Below are positions 59,200 through 64,000 of a stretch of 64,000 nt of DNA, piece after piece. Positions within the stretch are counted from its first letter, which is position 1. Each line of letters opens with the position of its first letter. Source of the DNA: Brevundimonas abyssalis TAR-001 (lineage in GTDB: Bacteria; Pseudomonadota; Alphaproteobacteria; Caulobacterales; Caulobacteraceae); the NCBI RefSeq assembly GCF_000466985.1, contig NZ_BATC01000001.1:62001-126000 (forward strand), in the 5' to 3' direction. Below the pieces are notes generated by a model that did no database searches, had not been told where the DNA came from, and saw nothing but the letters and a program-made list of their open reading frames with translations. The position numbers were made by a program, and so were the translations under genes.

Positions 59200-60307
59200 A
59201 CGCCCATCTCCATGAACAGCAGGGCGAAAAGCGCATCCAGGAAGATGATGGCGAAGATGGCCTGCACCACCGCTGCGGTGACGCGCCGTCCGAGGGACTC
59301 CACATCCCCGGACACCGCCATGCCTTGACGACAACCGATGGCCGCCACGACGATGGCGAAGACCGGCGCCTTGGACAGGCCCACCCACAGGTGCTCGACG
59401 CCCACGTTCTGTTCAATGCGCAGGATGAAGAAATTGGGCCCCAGGTTCAGCTGACTCCAGGTGACCAGCATCCCCCCCAACATGCCGGCGATCACGGCGA
59501 TGAAGGTCAGCAGCGGCAGCATGAGCAGCAGGGCTGCCAGGCGTGGGATCACCAGGGCCTGGAACGGATCCACGCCCATCACCTTCATGGCGTCGATCTC
59601 CTGGTTCATCTTCATGGAGCCGATCTCGGCGGCGAAGGACGAGGACGAGCGGCCGGCCAGCAGCACGGCGGTGATGACCACCGCGAACTCGCGGAAGACC
59701 GAGATGCCGATCAGCTCGACCGCGAACACCTGGCCCCGAACTGCTGCAGCAGGTCCGCGCCGATGAAGGCGATCACCGCGCCGATGAAGAAATTGGTGGC
59801 GATGACGATGGGGATGGCGTCCAGCCCCGCACGTTCCACATGGGTGACCCATGCGGCCCAGCGGATGCGGCCAGGATTCTTGAGGGTGCTGCCCAGAGCC
59901 AGGACCAGCCGGCCCAGAAAGGCCATGGTCTGCATGGCCTCGCTCAGAACGTCATAAACGCCCTGGCCGATCTTGGAGAAGGTGCGGATGATGGCGTCCG
60001 GACGCTTCGGCGTCTCGGCCGTGCCGCGTTCCAGCCTTTCCACCAAGGCGTAGATGCGGCCGGCTCCGGGGTTGCTCTTCCAGGTCTTCTCCGGGACCGG
60101 AACGTCCAGAGCCTGCACCAGCACCAGGGCGCCGGCGGTGTCGAAGCCGTCCATGTCGCTGATGTCGACGCGGTCCACGGTGACGCCGTCCAGGGCGCGG
60201 TTCAGCCGCTGCGGCAGGCGGCGCAGGCCTGTGGTCGTCCAGTCCCCGGACAGGCGCAGCACGGCGCCCTTGCCGCCCGAATCGATCTGGAATTCCGCTG
60301 CCTTCAT
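59196..60307 (-). CDS. STAS-MlaE lipid ABC permease (one frameshift)
   Basis: About 370 residues after repair. An N-terminal STAS domain (1-90; VDISDMDGFDTAGALVL), the role played by separate MlaB in E. coli, is fused to the MlaE permease (EIGSMKMNQEIDAMKVMGVDP). The frame breaks near 59737, where GGGG should be GGGGG and restores FGGQVFAVELIGISVFREF. Head of the lipid-transport operon. Confidence 0.92.
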
Positions 60308-60421
60308 GCGCGCATCATATCCTGCCCCCGCGCATCGCCTAGATGGCGTCGCTGCGTGGACGCCTAACGTTTCGGCGTCTGTTTCCGTTCAGTCACAGCC
60401 GCACAGGCCGCCGAACGCTTC

Positions 60422-60438
60422 TTGCGATTTATTCGCAA
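60422..60438. promoter_or_regulatory. Fur/Irr-like palindrome upstream of the iron transporter
   Basis: TTGCGA (60422-60427) and TCGCAA (60433-60438) form an inverted repeat around TTTAT, 40 bases before the binding-protein ATG. It resembles the TGC-centred iron boxes of alphaproteobacterial Fur-family regulators. Function is inferred from position and symmetry. Confidence 0.5.
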
Positions 60439-60477
60439 TGCCTCTAGGACGCCTGCACAGCCCTTTAGGAGTCCCCC

Positions 60478-61521
60478 ATGCGCCTTCGCCTGTCCCTGAT
60501 CGCCGCCGTCGCCGGCGCCGCCGCCCTGGCCGCCTGCGGCCAGAATAATCAGGCCGCCGAGAGCGGCTCCGGCGAGGTGAACCTCTACACCGCCCGCCAC
60601 TACGACGCGGACCTGGCGCTGTACGAACGGTTCACCGAAGAGACCGGCATCCGGGTCAACCGCATCGAGGGCAACGCCGACCAGCTGATCGCCCGCATGC
60701 AGAGCGAGGGCGCCAACAGCCCCGCCGACGTCTTCGTCAGCGCCGACGCCGGCGCCCTGTGGCGGGCACAGAACGCGGGCCTGTTCCAGGCGGCCGAGTC
60801 GGAAACCCTGAACGAGGCCATCCCCGAGAACCTGCGCGCCTCGGGCGGCGAGTGGTTCGGCTTCTCCCGCCGCGCCCGCGTGGTGGCCTATAATTCCGAA
60901 ACCGTCAGCCCCGACGAGATCGACACCTATGAAGAGCTGGCCTCGCCGCGATTCCGGGGTCGGCTGTGCGTCCGTTCGGGCGATAACGTCTACAACCTGT
61001 CTTTGGTCGGCGCCCTGATCGAGGCCTGGGGCGTGGACAAGACCCGCGACTGGGTCGAGGGCATCGTGGCCAATATGGCGCGCCAACCCGAAGGCGGCGA
61101 CCGCGATCAGATCCGCGCCGTCGCGGCCGGGGTCTGCGACATCGCCCTGACCAACAGCTACTACTATATCCGCATGGCCTCGGGCGACGACGAGGGCGAT
61201 CGCGCCCTCACCGAGACGGTCAAGCTGGGCTTCCCCAGCCTGGACGGCCAGGGCAGCCATGTGAACATCTCCGGCGGCGGGGTGGCGGCCAATGCGCCGA
61301 ACCGCGAAAACGCGGTGCGCCTGCTGGAATTCCTCGCCTCGGCCGAGTCCCAGACGCTTGTGTCGCAGTACAACAACGAGTTCCCGGCCAGCCCGAACGT
61401 GCCCGCGCCCGCGCCGGTGGACGCCTATGCGGACTTTGACGCCCACCCGATGCCCGTCTCGAGCTACGGCCCGAACCAGGCCCAGGCCCAGAGCCTGATG
61501 AGCGAAGCGGGCTGGCGATAA
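60478..61521 (+). CDS. fbpA: Iron(III) ABC transporter substrate-binding lipoprotein
   Basis: 347 residues. Signal with lipobox LAACGQ, then a type II periplasmic binding fold starting VNLYTARHYDADLALYERFTEETG. The tyrosine pair in TNSYYYIRM (near residue 225) is the Fe(III) ligand motif of FbpA proteins. Captures ferric iron for FbpBC. AGGAG precedes the ATG; a Fur-like palindrome is upstream. Confidence 0.92.
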   Translation: MRLRLSLIAAVAGAAALAACGQNNQAAESGSGEVNLYTARHYDADLALYERFTEETGIRVNRIEGNADQLIARMQSEGANSPADVFVSADAGALWRAQNAGLFQAAESETLNEAIPENLRASGGEWFGFSRRARVVAYNSETVSPDEIDTYEELASPRFRGRLCVRSGDNVYNLSLVGALIEAWGVDKTRDWVEGIVANMARQPEGGDRDQIRAVAAGVCDIALTNSYYYIRMASGDDEGDRALTETVKLGFPSLDGQGSHVNISGGGVAANAPNRENAVRLLEFLASAESQTLVSQYNNEFPASPNVPAPAPVDAYADFDAHPMPVSSYGPNQAQAQSLMSEAGWR

Positions 61522-61543
61522 GCCCCTGCCTGCACCGCAGACC

Positions 61544-63150
61544 ATGGACGCCCGCCCGGTCGCACGACGGGGCGGGCTTTCGTCGTTTCGCCTGACCCCC
61601 CTGAGGGTGCTGGCCCTGCTGGCCGCGATCACGGCGATCCTGCCGCTGATCGGGGTGGTGGCGGCGGCCCTGTCGGGCGGGGGGGCGGACATCGCGGCCC
61701 GGGACGTGACCCGCTACGCCCTGACCTCGGCGGCCCTGGCCCTGATGGTGGCGGTGCTGACCGGGGTGAGCGGCTCCATCGCCGCCTGGCTGGTGGTGAT
61801 GCATCGGTTTCCCGGCCGGAACCTGTTCGCCTGGGCCCTGGCCCTGCCACTGGCCGCCCCCGCTTTCGCGGTGGCCTACGCCTACGCCGACCTGTTCGAC
61901 GTGGCGGGCGATCTGCGCATGTGGATGCGGCCCGCCCTGGGCTTCGACCTGCCCTTCGAGATGCGGACCCTGTACGGCGCGGCCTTTGTATTGAGCTGCG
62001 CCTTCTACCCCTATGTCTATCTGGCCACCCGGGCGGCTTCGTGAACCAGTCGGTCCATGCGCTGGAGGCGGCGCGGACCCTGGGCGCCACCTCGCGCGGC
62101 GCCTTCCTGCGCGTAGCCCTGCCGCTGGCCCGGCCGGCGCTGGCGGCGGGCATGGCGCTGGCGGTGATGGAGACCCTGGCCGACTACGGCGCCGTGCAGT
62201 TCCTGGCGGTCCAGACCCTGACCACCGGCGTGGTGCGGGCCTGGTCGGTCTATGGCTCCACCGCCTCGGCGGCCCAGTTCGCCCTGCCGCTGATGGGCGC
62301 GGCGGCGCTGCTGATGTGGCTGGAGCGCTGGGGCCGCAAGGGACGCGGCTTCGAGAGCCCCAACGCCCGCTGGCGGCCCCTGCCCACCACGGCCCTGAGC
62401 GGGGTCAAGGCGTGGGGCGCGACCGCCTTCTGCCTGGCGCTGCTGACCTTCGGCCTGTTGCTGCCCGCCGGATGGCTGGCCTGGTCGTCGCTGGACATCA
62501 CGCCCGAGTGGCCCCGCCTGCAACGGGCCGCCCTGCACACCGTGAGCATGGGCGGGATCGGGGCGGTGGTCACCGTCCTGCTGGCCGGCGCCCTGGCCCT
62601 GGGCGCGCGGACCATGCCGCTGGCCGCGCGGGTCGCCAGCCTGGGCTATGCGACGCCGGGCGCGGTCATGGCCATCGGCCTTCTGGCCCCGGCGGCGGTG
62701 ATCTGGCGCATCTTCCCCGGCGCGGCGTCCGGCTTCGGCATGGGCCTGGTGCTGCTGATCTACGCCTACGCCGCCCGGCTGATGGCGGCGGCGCTGGAGC
62801 CCATCGACTCCGGCCTCTCCAAGGTGACGCCGAACATGGTCTGGGCCGCGCGCGGTCTGGGCCGCACCGAGGCGGGCGCCGCGGCCGCAGTGCAGATCCC
62901 GGTGGCCTGGGGCGCCCTGCTGACCGCCGCCCTGGTGGTCTTCATCGACGTGCTGAAGGAACTGCCCGCCACCCTGATCCTGCGGCCCTTCAATTTCGAC
63001 ACCCTGGCGGTGTTGGCCGACAACTACGCCCGGGACGAGCGCCTGTCGCAGGCGGGGTGGCCGTCCCTGATGATCGTTCTCATCGCCCTGCCGGCGGTGA
63101 TATGGCTGTCGCGGAAGGTCGCCGCCTCCCGCCCCGGCGCCGACGCCTGA
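61544..63150 (+). CDS. fbpB: Iron(III) ABC transporter permease (one frameshift)
   Basis: About 535 residues after repair, two fused permease halves of about six helices each. The EAA-type loops are EAARTLGATSRGAFLRVALPL (first half) and WAARGLGRTEAGAAAAVQIPVA (second). The frame breaks near 62035 (a G missing, restoring RAGFVNQSVHALEAA). The annotated ATG lies inside a terminator-like hairpin, so a start a little further in is possible. Confidence 0.9.
61550..61577 (+). terminator. Terminator/attenuator-like hairpin at the fbpA-fbpB junction
   Basis: GCCCGCCC (61550-61557) and GGGCGGGC (61570-61577) form a perfect eight-base stem with a 12-base loop, followed by TTTCGTCGTTT. It would reduce readthrough or stabilise the fbpA mRNA, so the binding protein exceeds the permease. 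Confidence 0.6.
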
Positions 63151-63170
63151 AGCCGAGCCATGACGTGAAC

Positions 63171-64000
63171 ATGCATGTGAAAACCCCGCAGACGCTGACC
63201 CGGCCCGTCATCACGGCGCGCGGCGTCACGCGGCGTTACGGCGCCAAGACGGCGGTGGCGGCGGCGGATCTGGATCTGCATCCCGGCCGGATCACCTGCC
63301 TGCTGGGTCCGTCGGGCTGCGGCAAGTCCACCCTGCTGCGCCTGATGGCGGGCCTGGAGCCGGTGGACGACGGCTGCATCGAGGCGGACGACGCCGTGCT
63401 GTCCGGACCCGGCGTCCATGTGCCGCCCGAACAGCGCGGCGTGGGGCTGGTGTTCCAGGACTACGCCCTGTTCCCCCACCTGAGCGTGCTGGACAATGTG
63501 GCCTTCGGCCTGAAGCATCTGCCGCGCAAGGAACGCAAGGCGCGCGCCCTGGCCCTGCTGGAGAAGGTCCGGCTGGCCGCCCGCGCCGAGGCCTGGCCGC
63601 ACATGCTGTCGGGCGGCGAGCAGCAGCGTGTGGCCCTGGCCCGTGCCCTCGCGCGCGAGCCCGCCGCCGTGCTGCTGGACGAGCCGTTCTCGGGATTGGA
63701 CAGCCATCTCAAGAGCGAGGTGCGCGAGACCCTGATGGCGGCCCTGCGCGCCGCGGGCGCCGCCGTGCTGGTGGTCACCCACGACGCCGAGGAGGCCCTG
63801 CTCATGGCCGACGATCTGGTGCTGATGAGCGAAGGCCGCATCCTTCAGGCAGGCGATCCGGGCGACTGCTACCTGAACCCCACCTCCATGGCGGCGGCGC
63901 GCCTGTTGGGCGAGGCGAACGCCTTGCCCGCCCGCATTGCGAACGGCGTGGCCGAGACCGTCTTCGGGGATCTGCCCGCGCCCGGTCTGCCCGACGGCGC
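63171..64000 (+). CDS. fbpC: Iron(III) ABC transporter ATP-binding protein (partial)
   Basis: 276 residues are visible; the gene continues past the window edge. Walker A LLGPSGCGKSTLL, Q-loop VFQDYALFPHLSV, signature MLSGGEQQRVALARAL, Walker B VLLDEPFSGLD and the H-loop VVTHDAEEAL are intact, and the C-terminal regulatory domain begins at the edge. It powers FbpB. The ATG at 63171 is the first good start after the permease stop. Confidence 0.92.
   Translation, partial: MHVKTPQTLTRPVITARGVTRRYGAKTAVAAADLDLHPGRITCLLGPSGCGKSTLLRLMAGLEPVDDGCIEADDAVLSGPGVHVPPEQRGVGLVFQDYALFPHLSVLDNVAFGLKHLPRKERKARALALLEKVRLAARAEAWPHMLSGGEQQRVALARALAREPAAVLLDEPFSGLDSHLKSEVRETLMAALRAAGAAVLVVTHDAEEALLMADDLVLMSEGRILQAGDPGDCYLNPTSMAAARLLGEANALPARIANGVAETVFGDLPAPGLPDG

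Overview
The window looks like a chromosomal segment of an alphaproteobacterium of the Caulobacterales, probably Brevundimonas-like. The evidence is high GC with strong G/C third positions, a podJ-type polarity gene, DUF1150, DUF2125, DUF4167 and DUF4893 genes, a trpFBA-accD-folC block, rpoN-hpf-ptsN, and TonB-receptor/flavin-halogenase carbohydrate genes with XylR-type operators. No tRNA, rRNA, CRISPR array, prophage or intact insertion sequence was recognised.

Layout. 1-13.8 kb is a xylan-utilisation locus: a GH10 xylanase, a CPA2 antiporter and a large TonB-dependent receptor on the minus strand, and divergently four tandem flavin-dependent halogenase-like genes (one degenerate) followed by a GH43 glycosidase. 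Near-identical palindromes (TAGCGCTA core) precede the receptor and the GH43 gene. 13.8-21.2 kb holds a small membrane protein, lipoproteins, ileS and rpoN-hpf-ptsN. 21.2-22.5 kb is a gene-poor accessory patch with nested inverted repeats and two orphan genes. 22.5-29.1 kb has DUF1150 and hsp20 behind a probable ROSE-type RNA thermometer, then dinG-like helicase, DUF2125, a chorismate-mutase-like gene and hisC. A lower-GC rhuM-like gene (29.2-30.2 kb) looks acquired. 30.2-32.9 kb is a sulfide/persulfide detoxification locus (metallo-beta-lactamase-fold dioxygenase, BigR/SqrR-like ArsR sensor, rhodanese, TauE exporter) around a palindromic operator. 33.1-37.6 kb carries a TIGR02186-like protein, a second TauE/SafE permease and podJ. 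38-45.7 kb has small redox genes, a GST, prfA, yihY, prmC and DUF4167. 45.8-54.9 kb is a long minus-strand run: cytochrome b561, tsaC/sua5, a DAO-type oxidoreductase, trpF, trpB, an exported protein, trpA, accD, folC, ATP-grasp. 55-60.3 kb has an acyl-CoA dehydrogenase and an Mla-type lipid ABC transporter. 60.4-64 kb is an fbpABC-type iron transporter running off the window.

Sequence quality matters. At least 16 apparent frameshifts interrupt 13 genes, including essential ones (ileS twice, prfA, folC). Every one is repaired by adding a single base, nearly always one G or C to a short G/C run, and each repaired gene then has the length expected of its family where one is known. This points to systematic homopolymer shortening in the read or assembly data, not gene decay. 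These genes are annotated as single CDSs with the break position given. The same error probably explains an apparent ArsR-rhodanese fusion.
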